A DNA stretch of 32,081 nt from Minisyncoccota bacterium (GCA_028695415.1 JAQVIY010000001.1:177067-209147), one strand, 5' to 3'. Shown: positions 22,115 through 29,922, counted from the stretch's first letter. Numbers and translations: made by a program. The notes: a model not told the origin generated them from the sequence alone.

Positions 22115-22450
22115 TCAGGAGATAAGCCTGTCGGCCTGAATTTCGACTCTTACCCCGGCTCGCTCGAAAGCGATCAAGCCCGGCTCAAGGTCAAGCACGT
22201 CGCTCCAACTCGCAATCTTCGGGGTAATTCTACTGCCGTCGATTTTGAGGTAGCCGCGTGCCCTCCATGCGGGAAGGTGATTTCTTGTCATCTGTTCCGG
22301 CATGGTCCGGTAATAGATGCGACGTTCGCCGATGGCCGCGGGTGTACCCGGTGCCGGCGGCGCGAAGTTCAACTGGATGAAGTTCGTCCCCCAGTCTTCG
22401 TCGATACCGGTTGCCTTCAGCTTATAGCGAGCGAGCGAGCGAGCCGACAA
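22115..22450 (-). CDS. Hypothetical protein, possibly the out-of-frame 3' part of the TPR gene
   Basis: I do not recognise a family. The ORF starts with a TTG inside a (GCGA)4 tract and overlaps the preceding ORF by 34 nt in another frame. The product, about 108 aa after the repeat, is soluble and mixed alpha/beta: ATGIDEDWGTNFIQLNFAPPAPG, then RNHLPAWRARGYLKIDGSRITPKIASWSDVLDLEPGLIAFERAGVRVEIQ. A clean terminator follows. Adding one 4-nt repeat unit would fuse it to the upstream TPR ORF, so it is probably the C-terminal part of that protein. The antisense ORF 22046-22681 is a competing reading without recognisable features. Confidence 0.5.
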   Translation of the reverse strand: MSARSLARYKLKATGIDEDWGTNFIQLNFAPPAPGTPAAIGERRIYYRTMPEQMTRNHLPAWRARGYLKIDGSRITPKIASWSDVLDLEPGLIAFERAGVRVEIQADRLIS

Positions 22451-22629
22451 GGTATGTTGCCAGCCTGTTCGTACTCTTTATTGTCCCAGTGCAAATCTGC
22501 GCGATATTGGATTGCACGCATCGGCGCGCGATTCTCCATGACACCCCACTCGAGATGCTTTGGCCACTTCGGGAACATCTTCTGTGTCTTATCAAACGCG
22601 GTCTTGATCGCCTCCTCTTTTTTCTTCAT
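22417..22629 (-). CDS. TPR-containing ORF, middle part of a split gene
   Basis: The 70-aa product MKKKEEAIKTAFDKTQKMFPKWPKHLEWGVMENRAPMRAIQYRADLHWDNKEYEQAGNI reads as TPR helices. KKKEEAIKTAFDKTQKMFP is a typical TPR helix B, and MRAIQYRADLHWDNKEYEQA a helix A/turn/helix B. It begins with an ATGA overlap on the previous ORF, which ends in the matching helix A (YIQTYVGLVSAT). It runs out of frame in a GCGA repeat. Either translation is coupled or this is a frameshifted single gene. Confidence 0.55.
   Translation of the reverse strand: MKKKEEAIKTAFDKTQKMFPKWPKHLEWGVMENRAPMRAIQYRADLHWDNKEYEQAGNIPCRLARSLAIS
22427..22444. repeat. Tetranucleotide tract (GCGA)4.5
   Basis: Four and a half uninterrupted copies of GCGA lie where the TPR ORF and the 22115 ORF overlap in different frames. 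On the minus strand, gain of one unit (+4 nt) would join the two frames. Such tracts are prone to slipped-strand mutation. Confidence 0.85.
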
Positions 22630-23201
22630 GTCGCCGATACGAGCCCGACATAGGTCTGTATATAATCCTCATCCATCTTAAGCGTCTTCTTGAGTAGCCG
22701 TAACGCTTTCTTCGCGCCTTCCTTACCTTCATCGCACAACTCCATCGCATCGTAATACAAATCATCCTTTTCACACATCATATCGGCGATATATCCTGTC
22801 TCCCTTTTGGCCGTCATCTGCCGCACCACATGCTCCATCACCGCCTCGGCCGCGAACGCGTCCGCGAGCTTCTTCGCATCGCCTCCCTCCCCATTGCGCA
22901 TGAGCTCGCACAGCGCGCATCCGTCACATCCTTTGAACACCTCGCGTATCTCAACGCGAGGGTTCGTCGTCAGCCACTCGCTCACACACTCCCACGCCTG
23001 ATCAGAAATGAATTGGTCCCACGCGTGAATCCAACCGTCCGTCTCCTTCTCCAAGAAATCCTCGAACGCACGCCGGCCGCCTTTCTTGAATGTCTCCTCC
23101 GCGCCAGGCGCTATGCCCGGCCAGAGCTCATGCAGGAAATATCGGACGTTCTCCGCATATTCGGCATCAAGTATTCGTCCATATTCACTTATCTCCTCCA
23201 T
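22626..23201 (-). CDS. TPR-like protein with CxxCxxC cluster, first part of a split gene
   Basis: The 191-aa acidic protein begins MEEISEYGRILDAEYAENVRYFLHELWPG. It has a helical N-terminal part rich in Trp, a central GCDGCALC cysteine cluster (possible metal site), and at the C-terminus DLYYDAMELCDEGKEGAKKALRLLKKTLKMDEDYIQTYVGLVSA, which is one TPR plus the first helix of another. Stopping in mid-repeat suggests the protein continues in the next ORF. The track start 23207 is a TTG; ATG 23201 overlaps the DUF2130 stop by 17 nt. It is the tail of the lexA-hsd operon. Function is unknown. Confidence 0.65.
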   Translation of the reverse strand: MEEISEYGRILDAEYAENVRYFLHELWPGIAPGAEETFKKGGRRAFEDFLEKETDGWIHAWDQFISDQAWECVSEWLTTNPRVEIREVFKGCDGCALCELMRNGEGGDAKKLADAFAAEAVMEHVVRQMTAKRETGYIADMMCEKDDLYYDAMELCDEGKEGAKKALRLLKKTLKMDEDYIQTYVGLVSAT

Positions 23202-24696
23202 CACCAAGTTCGAGTGCTTTGATTTGTGGAAGGGTTACCAGTCCACTCAAGTCACCATACATACCGACAGTGTTCGTGATGACTTTTTTGATTTGCTTCT
23301 CTCGTTCGGCCCATATTTTTTCATACGCGAGACGCTCTTTTTTTAATCCATCGTCCATGCTTGCAAAAGCTTCGACAATGGCTTCAACACGCTGGCGGAA
23401 TTCTACGCCCGTTAGATACGAATAGAGGACCTCCATCTTTTCATTTTTCCCCACTGACATTGCACGCTCACGCGTAACAGATTCAAGATTTGTGCGTAAC
23501 GCTGCCGCAAGAGCGCCTGCGAGTTGTACGTCGCAGATCCAGACTCCGTCACGAAATACAAAACCTTTTACGTCTTGCGGTAATGCGGTAGACACTATGA
23601 CTGCAATTTCGGCCTTGACAGCGCGTTGGTCATCCTTGAGCTTTTGTATCCACCCCTCACTCCACGCCTTTGTCCGTTTTGATTCCCAGACAATCTGTCC
23701 ACACTCACGCCCGGAACGGTCTCGGACTTTTTGTGTGATATCTGCCCCCTTAACACCCTTTGGTACTGGTTGAATGTCGTCGAGAGGAAACTCTGTTTGT
23801 AGAAGTTCCTCAAGACTGAGTTCTAAGACCTCGCCCTGCGTCTGTTGAGATCCTTGTTCAAGTTTACGAGCGAGCTCGTCTTTTGCTTTGGTGGCGTCAG
23901 TAAGCTGCTTCTTCAACTGTCCGATGATGTATTGGTGTTCTTCTGCTGCCTTCTTGGCAGCATCTTCTGATATTTTCTTGCGTTCTTCATCAAGTTGACG
24001 CTGCTTCTCCAGCTCGAAACTTTTTCGCTCCTCTTCGAGCTGATTCTTCTCCCTTCGCAACGAAATCTCCATAGTGTGCGCCTCCTGGAGTTTTGCATCT
24101 TTCTCAGCCATCTGTTCCTCTAATAATTTCTTCTCGGCTTCTTTTTCCTTCTCAATATCGTCGATCTGACGTTGCAGCTTCGCAGTATCTTTTTCTACCT
24201 GTCTCGATACCCGAGCAAATGCCTCGTCTTCAATCTTCTTGCGTCCTTCTTCGAGTTTCTTTTCTTTCTCTGCTTCGAAATTTTCCCTCTCTGTTTCCAG
24301 TTTCTTACGCTCGGCGCGAGCCTCTGCCATTTCTGTGTTTGCCTTTGTCAATTTCTCGTCACGTTCTTTTATTTGTGCCTCAAGAAGTTGAAGCTCTGCG
24401 GCTTTTTGTTTATCCGCCTCTGCTTGTGCGTTTTTCCAAAGGGCAACCTTCTCCGAAGCGACCTTCTCTGCTACTTTCTTATTGATTTCCACTTGAGCAT
24501 TCTGCCGTGCTTCGGCAAGCTTCTGTCGCTCTTGTTCAATCTCTTTCTTCTGTCTTTGCAGCTCTGCTTCTTTCGCCCTGCTTTCTGAAGCAAGAGTCTT
24601 TTTGAGCCGCTCTTCGATCTGGTGTGTCAACGCTTCATCGATAGAAATGATCTCGTTGCAATGCGGACACTCAATCTTTTGCTGGTTTTCGTTCAT
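23185..24696 (-). CDS. DUF2130 protein: zinc ribbon, long coiled coil, nuclease-like C-terminal domain
   Basis: This 503-aa protein starts MNENQQKIECPHCNEIISIDEALTHQIEERLKK, with one CxxC knuckle. Residues about 35-290 are a charged coiled coil (many E/K/Q heptads). The C-terminal domain (about 300-440) reads LQTEFPLDDIQPVPKGVKGADITQKVRDRSGRECGQIVWESKRTKAWSEGWIQKLKDDQRAVKAEIAVIVSTALP. This is the DUF2130 signature, with an E-x-K pair (WESKR) like that of PD-(D/E)XK nucleases. The activity is uncharacterised to my knowledge; nuclease is an inference. The track start 24795 overlaps the 57-aa gene; ATG 24696 begins 9 nt after that gene's stop. Confidence 0.85.
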   Translation of the reverse strand: MNENQQKIECPHCNEIISIDEALTHQIEERLKKTLASESRAKEAELQRQKKEIEQERQKLAEARQNAQVEINKKVAEKVASEKVALWKNAQAEADKQKAAELQLLEAQIKERDEKLTKANTEMAEARAERKKLETERENFEAEKEKKLEEGRKKIEDEAFARVSRQVEKDTAKLQRQIDDIEKEKEAEKKLLEEQMAEKDAKLQEAHTMEISLRREKNQLEEERKSFELEKQRQLDEERKKISEDAAKKAAEEHQYIIGQLKKQLTDATKAKDELARKLEQGSQQTQGEVLELSLEELLQTEFPLDDIQPVPKGVKGADITQKVRDRSGRECGQIVWESKRTKAWSEGWIQKLKDDQRAVKAEIAVIVSTALPQDVKGFVFRDGVWICDVQLAGALAAALRTNLESVTRERAMSVGKNEKMEVLYSYLTGVEFRQRVEAIVEAFASMDDGLKKERLAYEKIWAEREKQIKKVITNTVGMYGDLSGLVTLPQIKALELGDGGDK

Positions 24697-24704
24697 AAAG
24701 AGGA

Positions 24705-24878
24705 TCAATGATATTTCCTCACACCCTTGAAGGGGTGGTTTTTGTCTGATTTCTGGTTGATGAATTTGTTGGTTGTCGTGTCGATCTCGACCCATCGTTC
24801 TGTTTTTGGGTTGTAAACTTGCTTGCGGTTGCGCACCGCACCCACTCTTCCAGGACCTTTTGGAGGATTAGTAGCCAT
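24705..24878 (-). CDS. 57-aa conserved-looking small basic protein (not in ORF track)
   Basis: Hand translation gives MATNPPKGPGRVGAVRNRKQ at the start and HPFKGVRKYH at the end, with VYNPKTERWVEIDTTTNKFI between. This pattern (Pro/Gly/Arg-rich start, YNPKTxxWVxxDTxTxxF, FKGVRK end) matches a small protein family I recall as hypothetical in many bacteria. It begins 1 nt after the hsdS stop and ends 9 nt before the DUF2130 start, so it is a regular operon member. The ORF track missed it because it is under 60 aa. It may be nucleic-acid binding; function unknown. Confidence 0.8.
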   Translation of the reverse strand: MATNPPKGPGRVGAVRNRKQVYNPKTERWVEIDTTTNKFINQKSDKNHPFKGVRKYH

Positions 24879-24879
24879 A

Positions 24880-26241
24880 TTATTTCGCGTTAGATTCTAT
24901 TAACTCTTCTACCTTACGCTTCGCCTCGTCGAGCAGGCGCTTTGCCTCGGCACGCGCCACATGCGACTCGCGCACCATCTCGGCGATCTTTTGTTGTACC
25001 TTATCTGGCAAAACAGGCACCAACATTTCTTTAATACTCTCTTTCGGCACTGCCGTTAAAATCGTGCCTGCACATCGCTGCTCAAGCTGGTAGCGGAAAA
25101 CGACACTCTTCGCGAGCACGAGCAGTACCTCTGGCAAAATCTCTTTGCTCCTAAACTGGAAGAAGCCCGTGGAGGCAACATGCCCAGATTGTGCCTTATC
25201 AACGAGCGCAACCTTCTCAAGTGAGCCCTCGACGCTTGACACGATGACGTCATTTGCCTTAAGTAAGCGCTTCGCGCGGCTCGGTGTCTCCTTACTCACC
25301 ACCACCGACGCGCCGTCGATAACCCCTATCGGCGCATTAATGTTCGAGAGTTCGACGTAGTTGATCTCTTTATCGGGCTCTTTTGTCGGGTCAAACCGCG
25401 CTGGGACATTCTCAATCACGTCTTCAAGTCGCTTGGCTTTATACGCTCGCAACTTCTCCACCAACTTCTCATATCTCGACTGGAAGTATTCGGCGTCGAT
25501 GCGCCCTGCGGTCTTCACCTCTGACAATTTCGCCACGCTCCACAACTCCCCCGACGCCTTCTCTTCAAAATCCGCCAGCCCCAATTCCTCAAGCAACATC
25601 TCCTCGGCTTGAATATATAGATTCTTTGCGTTTTTGAATGCCTTCTCAGCACGAAGGGTTAAAGCGGCTATTTTTTCTTTTTGGTCGACAGAAATATTAG
25701 GGACTATGAAATTACGGATGTCTTCCAGATGAAGGTCAGGCTGTGAAATACCCTTGGCGGATCTAATCGCTTGAAATCGGCCAAATTTTGAATTTAGAAA
25801 GGTTGAAAGAAAGTACTTGTCGACATCCGATACCCCCTTAAGAACAGCTAAACTAACGAAGATATTAAAACTCGGCGCGCTATCTGGGACAACAGCACTG
25901 ATTCCGACTGACCCCACTTTGGTAAGCAAAATGTCTCCAACAACTGGTTTGCAACTCTTTAGGATCTTGTCAAATTCTCGCGTTATGAATGAAATGTCCC
26001 CATCAAAATTTATTTGTTGCTCTGTGACATCTTTCACCATTAGAAATGGGACTCCGCTTTTTTGATATTCCGGCGTCTGATGAGAGCCATCTGTTACCTT
26101 CGTACATAAATCTCCAAGTCTTTGATAAGATAGTTCCTTGATTTTCTCGACAGCGTCTAGATACTCCGGCTGATAGTATTCCGCATCCAGCCGCTTCGCG
26201 CCTTCGAGTTCTGATCTTTTGATTAACGAGAAAACGACCAT
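24880..26241 (-). CDS. hsdS: HsdS-type DNA specificity subunit
   Basis: Specificity subunits give type I and IIB enzymes their bipartite DNA recognition. The 453 aa have two target-recognition domains. TRD1 (about 35-180) contains RLGDLCTKVTDGSHQTPEYQKSGVPFLMVKDV and ends FIVPNISVDQKEKIAALTLRAEKAF. TRD2 (about 250-410) contains RLEDVIENVPARFDPTKEPDKEINYVELSNI and ends MLVPVLPDKVQQKIAEMVRESHVARAEAKRLLDEAKRKVEEL. Each TRD is followed by the conserved helical spacer. The start MVVFSLIKRSELEGAKRLDAEYYQPEYL is typical. A 271-aa gene separates it from the modification gene. Confidence 0.93.
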   Translation of the reverse strand: MVVFSLIKRSELEGAKRLDAEYYQPEYLDAVEKIKELSYQRLGDLCTKVTDGSHQTPEYQKSGVPFLMVKDVTEQQINFDGDISFITREFDKILKSCKPVVGDILLTKVGSVGISAVVPDSAPSFNIFVSLAVLKGVSDVDKYFLSTFLNSKFGRFQAIRSAKGISQPDLHLEDIRNFIVPNISVDQKEKIAALTLRAEKAFKNAKNLYIQAEEMLLEELGLADFEEKASGELWSVAKLSEVKTAGRIDAEYFQSRYEKLVEKLRAYKAKRLEDVIENVPARFDPTKEPDKEINYVELSNINAPIGVIDGASVVVSKETPSRAKRLLKANDVIVSSVEGSLEKVALVDKAQSGHVASTGFFQFRSKEILPEVLLVLAKSVVFRYQLEQRCAGTILTAVPKESIKEMLVPVLPDKVQQKIAEMVRESHVARAEAKRLLDEAKRKVEELIESNAK

Positions 26242-26243
26242 GA

Positions 26244-27059
26244 TTAGACTTTACTTAATTTGTCTTTGCAATCTTTGCAGTAAATAGAATCGTAAATGGT
26301 CGAGTCAATCGCGTAATCGGGCATAAAGATCTTCCCGCAGCCGGAACATTTCGGACCAACTGAAGATAAAGATAATGCTGAATTAATCCCTAGAACTGAC
26401 GCACCGAATTGATATGGGGAACTCCCAACGAACGGGACACGGCGTCCGTCTATTTGTATTTCCTTAATTTGCTTCTCGAGAACCACGATTTTCTTTTTAA
26501 GCTCATCGATCTTACCTTCGTCTTTCAAAACAGCGAGTTCTTTCCGTTTTTCAAGAATCTCAAGCATGTATGACTGAAGAACCTCTTTTTCTTTCTTGTC
26601 TATTTCAATAGACCTTTCTTGTACCGCTTGAAGTTCGGGGACAACATCTACCCAATCCGCTAGACCTGCAGAAATGTTAAGCATTATGGTTGAAAGATGT
26701 CGATCTGTTTCTTCGAGTGCTTTTTTACCTTCTTTCCCAACATTCTTAAATGAAGCGACCCAAGCTCTAATCTGTACAATTTGCTCACGAATAGCTTCAA
26801 GATTTCTCAACGCTGACCGCCCCTTCTTCTCTAGAACATTTTCTGTAGCGAGATGACTGAAATCGTTTTTTATAAAACTGCCTGCCACTCCTGCAAATAC
26901 ACTCCCTAAGACTGAAAGTAGCGTGGCAAAAAGAGTATTGCTCTTAAAAACGAAAGCGAAGATTAAACTGACTGTCGTCAGAATGATAAAAATAACTGAC
27001 CCTGGTCCGAGGAACACCCCTAAAAATCTGCACCAATCATTTTTTAAATTTTGCCACAT
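26244..27059 (-). CDS. Membrane-anchored coiled-coil protein with C-terminal zinc ribbon, inside the hsd operon
   Basis: I do not recognise the family. The 271 aa begin with two membrane segments (about 13-36, VFLGPGSVIFIILTTVSLIFAFVF, and 42-63, LFATLLSVLGSVFAGVAGSFI). A cytoplasmic helical region follows with a strong coiled coil (about 150-200, IDKKEKEVLQSYMLEILEKRKELAVLKDEGKIDELKKKIVVLEKQI). The C-terminus has a CSGCGKIF...YCKDCKDKL zinc ribbon (two CxxC pairs). Base composition looks more AT-rich than the hsdM gene beside it, consistent with separate acquisition. It is spaced 1-2 nt from both hsdM and hsdS. It might tether the enzyme or sense damage at the membrane; that is speculation. 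Confidence 0.8.
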   Translation of the reverse strand: MWQNLKNDWCRFLGVFLGPGSVIFIILTTVSLIFAFVFKSNTLFATLLSVLGSVFAGVAGSFIKNDFSHLATENVLEKKGRSALRNLEAIREQIVQIRAWVASFKNVGKEGKKALEETDRHLSTIMLNISAGLADWVDVVPELQAVQERSIEIDKKEKEVLQSYMLEILEKRKELAVLKDEGKIDELKKKIVVLEKQIKEIQIDGRRVPFVGSSPYQFGASVLGINSALSLSSVGPKCSGCGKIFMPDYAIDSTIYDSIYCKDCKDKLSKV

Positions 27060-27060
27060 G

Positions 27061-29013
27061 TTATTTGAGAGGTTTATCTTTAATAAACCTCAAATACCCC
27101 TCCGCGATGTCGTCGAGGTCGGTGTCGAGGACTTTGCGACCCTTGGTGTCGTGCGCATAATTGCCGCTCGCATCCTTCTTATAGACATAGTCGCCCGAGT
27201 TGTCCTTGCCCGCCTTCTTTGAGACTGCCATGAAGATCGGATAATCCGCCTCTGGCTCACCCGCCTCGCCTCCCCACTTCTCTAAGAAAAGGACACTCGT
27301 TTTGGTGCCGGTGTGCGGCTTGAAAGTGTTGCCGTGGAGCCCGACCACCGCCTTGATGCGCGCCTTATCGAAGAGATAGTCGCGCACATACTCCATGTTG
27401 GTGTTGTTGAGGACCCCCTGCGGGAGGACGATCGCCATCCGCCCGCCGGGGCGGAGCATGTCGAGCGTGCGCTCGATAAAGAGGATGTGCCGCTCGATCT
27501 TGCCGACCAACTTCCCCTTCTTCTTGCCAAAGAGGTATTGCCGCAGGAGGCCTTGATCCTTGATCTCGCCGGCAAAGGGCGGGTTGGTGAGGATAACGTC
27601 GAAGTTGAAATAATGAAAGGTCTTTTTATTCTCGGCGTCGTCGGCGGTGGTCGCCTGTGGTGCAAGCTTGCCTTGGAGCTTAGCGCGTGCGTCGAGAAGC
27701 TGGGGCGTCTCGCCCTGCCACTCGCGCGGGTCGAGCGAGTTTAGTTTGAAGAGGTGCGAGCGGCCGTCGCCCGCGATGAGCATGAGTGCGCGCGAGACCT
27801 TGGACACTTCATCGGCAAAGTCGATCCCCCAGAGATGCTCGCGTGCATATTCCTGCATTGCGGTGTCAGAGCCGCCGAGGTGCGTATCGCGGACGTAGTG
27901 CATCGCGCCCACCAAGAAGCCGCCCGAGCCCGCAGCCGGGTCGAGCACGTCTTCGCCCTCCTTTGGGTTGAGCATCTTCACCGCCATGCGGATCACGTGC
28001 CGCGGGGTGAAGTATTGTCCCTTTGCTCCGCGCGAGACCTCGGCGATCAGATGCTCGAATGCTTCGTCGACGATCGATAGGTCAGAGCCGAAGAGACGCG
28101 CCTTCTCGAGCTCGCCGACCACGACCGAGAGATGTTCCTGTGAGAGGTCAATGTTTTCTTGATCAAAGAAGGTGCCGGGCCACTTCTTGATCGACTTCTT
28201 GAAGAGGTCGTTGATGACGGCGTAGGTCTTGGCTGGGTCGCGATACTTGCGGAAATGCACCTCCTTATCAGGGCGCGTGGTGCGCGCCTCTTGCTCGTCA
28301 TAGAGCTTGGCGTAGATGAGCTTGAACACTTCGTTAAAGACGTTCCCGCCCGCGTTGGCGAGGACGAGCTCCTCCATCGTAGTGATGAGATCCTTCAGGT
28401 CGACATCGGTGCGCGTATATTCAAAATACGTCTTCTTCTCTTCAAGGAGATCATCGATAGTCTTATTGGCGGCGGGCAGCTCGGGGAGCGTGTCGTCGAA
28501 CTCCTTCGGATAGGGACGATAGAGGATGATGCGCTTCGCGCCGTTGCTCCACACGCCGATCTCCGACCCTTCGGCATTCAAATATCCCTTGAGCTGCTCG
28601 ATGCCCTTGCTCTCGGTCGGCGCCTTCACCTCGACGAGGATATACGGGGTGATCTTGTCGGGCTTGTACACGACAATGTCGACGGCCTTTGCATGAATCT
28701 CGCGCCCGAAATGCACACTCTTCTCGGTATCGATGCGATCCATTGGATAACCGTAGTGCACATTGAGTTTGTGTAGCCAGAGCTGGCGGACGATCTCTTC
28801 AGGACGGCTGGTGCCCTTCTTCTCGTCATACACGAAACGTGGCTTGGCTGATTTTAAATCCTTAAGGTAGTAGCGGCCGGGTTCATCTTCAGTAATCTCA
28901 AGCACTATGTATACATCCAGACCTTCAAACTCTTTCAAGCCGAAAGTTGCATCAGCATCTTTAAAAATCTTACCGATGACTTCTTCTGCGCGATTTGGTT
29001 TCTTTGTTGCCAT
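27061..29013 (-). CDS. hsdM: HsdM-like N6-adenine methyltransferase fused to an N-terminal HsdR_N/PD-(D/E)XK nuclease-like domain
   Basis: The 650-aa protein has two parts. Residues about 70-170 read YGYPMDRIDTEKSVHFGREIHAKAVDIVVYKPDKITPYILVEVKAP, with D112, E128 and K130 forming a PD-(D/E)XK pattern as in the HsdR N-terminal domain. Residues about 200-600 are a type I-like methyltransferase: helical N-domain, then RGAKGQYFTPRHVIRMAVKML, SAM motif DPAAGSGGF (358-366) and catalytic NPPF (477-480). With a separate hsdS and no hsdR translocase nearby, the architecture resembles BcgI-type (IIB) enzymes, in which nuclease and methylase share one chain. The nuclease part could also be inactive. It starts 4 nt after lexA. 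Confidence 0.9.
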   Translation of the reverse strand: MATKKPNRAEEVIGKIFKDADATFGLKEFEGLDVYIVLEITEDEPGRYYLKDLKSAKPRFVYDEKKGTSRPEEIVRQLWLHKLNVHYGYPMDRIDTEKSVHFGREIHAKAVDIVVYKPDKITPYILVEVKAPTESKGIEQLKGYLNAEGSEIGVWSNGAKRIILYRPYPKEFDDTLPELPAANKTIDDLLEEKKTYFEYTRTDVDLKDLITTMEELVLANAGGNVFNEVFKLIYAKLYDEQEARTTRPDKEVHFRKYRDPAKTYAVINDLFKKSIKKWPGTFFDQENIDLSQEHLSVVVGELEKARLFGSDLSIVDEAFEHLIAEVSRGAKGQYFTPRHVIRMAVKMLNPKEGEDVLDPAAGSGGFLVGAMHYVRDTHLGGSDTAMQEYAREHLWGIDFADEVSKVSRALMLIAGDGRSHLFKLNSLDPREWQGETPQLLDARAKLQGKLAPQATTADDAENKKTFHYFNFDVILTNPPFAGEIKDQGLLRQYLFGKKKGKLVGKIERHILFIERTLDMLRPGGRMAIVLPQGVLNNTNMEYVRDYLFDKARIKAVVGLHGNTFKPHTGTKTSVLFLEKWGGEAGEPEADYPIFMAVSKKAGKDNSGDYVYKKDASGNYAHDTKGRKVLDTDLDDIAEGYLRFIKDKPLK

Positions 29014-29017
29014 AGTG

Positions 29018-29653
29018 TTATGCGATAGCTTGCCACTGACTCCCTTTAAGGACTGATACCACCTTGCCCTTGAGGATTGTCTCGTCGGTAAAGAGGATAT
29101 TTTGATATTTTGGATTCTCTGGTTTGAGGTACACGTACGGCGGTTTATCTTCAGAGATAAAACGCTTCACGGTGCCTTCATCGCCGATTTCGGCGTATAC
29201 GATATCGCCAGAGATAAATTCTTTTTTGGTCTGGACGAGGATTGCGTCGCCATCGTCAATGCCGGCATTCACCATCGAATCGCCGGCGATCTTAAGCATG
29301 AACATTTCTTCAACAAGTCTTGAAACCTCGTTCGACAAGGTGCGCCACTCTCCCGAAACGCGAATTGCCTCAGCGGGGAGGCCTGCGGTCGTCGTCCCGA
29401 GCATGGGAGCGAGTGGTGGCCGACCGATCGTCTGATAGCCGAGGTTGGTGATGGCGATACTGCGCGCGCCGGGCTCTTTCTTTACACAACCACCCTTGCG
29501 GAGTTTCTCGAGAAGATCAGTGACTGATTGATTAGAGGCCACGCCGAGATTTTCTCGCATCTCCTCAAACGTCGGCGGGAATCCGCTATTGGTCATGAAA
29601 TCGTATATGACCTGTAGAAGCTCTTTTTGCCTTTCAGTTACGCCATTTTTCAT
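29018..29653 (-). CDS. lexA: LexA-type SOS repressor / S24 autoprotease
   Basis: LexA represses DNA-damage genes until RecA filaments trigger its self-cleavage. It has 211 aa. The N-terminal winged helix is TERQKELLQVIYDFMTNSGFPPTFEEMRENLGVASNQSVTDLLEKLRKGG. The cleavage site is Ala90-Gly91 (TTTAGLP). The catalytic dyad is Ser126 (GDSMVNAG) and Lys163 (GTVKRF). All residues for autocleavage are present. The track's first Met is a TTG at 29656; ATG 29653 is used. It heads the operon, with hsdM following after 4 nt. This may be the cell's main LexA or a dedicated regulator of the operon. Confidence 0.93.
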   Translation of the reverse strand: MKNGVTERQKELLQVIYDFMTNSGFPPTFEEMRENLGVASNQSVTDLLEKLRKGGCVKKEPGARSIAITNLGYQTIGRPPLAPMLGTTTAGLPAEAIRVSGEWRTLSNEVSRLVEEMFMLKIAGDSMVNAGIDDGDAILVQTKKEFISGDIVYAEIGDEGTVKRFISEDKPPYVYLKPENPKYQNILFTDETILKGKVVSVLKGSQWQAIA

Positions 29654-29660
29654 CAAGTAT

Positions 29661-29687
29661 AGTGTACCCGACTATTTATACAGGTAT
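29661..29687 (-). promoter_or_regulatory. lexA -10 element and candidate operator
   Basis: Minus-strand TACACT (29661-29666) lies 7 nt before the lexA ATG. The inverted repeat ATAC-AG-GTAT (29678-29687) sits in the spacer position and could be an autoregulatory site. It does not match the E. coli or B. subtilis LexA boxes, so the assignment is tentative. Confidence 0.35.
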
Positions 29688-29922
29688 CTAGTATGTATCT
29701 GTTGATAACTAGCCAGACCAGCAAATCGGTCTTATCTTAAGAACCGCAGGTAGAAGGGAGAGTATGGACAGGCACGATTTTGTTCTTGCAAAAAATGCAA
29801 AGGAGCCCGTGCTCCGCGGGTAGGACCGCGAGTACGCTTTTCGAAGCTTACAGCTTCAGTACACCTTGCGGATAGTTTGCTTCAAGAAATCGCAAACTAT
29901 GCTCGCAAGGTCTTCGAATCCT

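Noticed and set aside
22046-22681. 211-aa plus-strand ORF antisense to the TPR genes
   Set aside because: Composition is unlike a folded protein, it starts inside the minus-strand terminator hairpin region, and the minus-strand ORFs have TPR features and a proper terminator.
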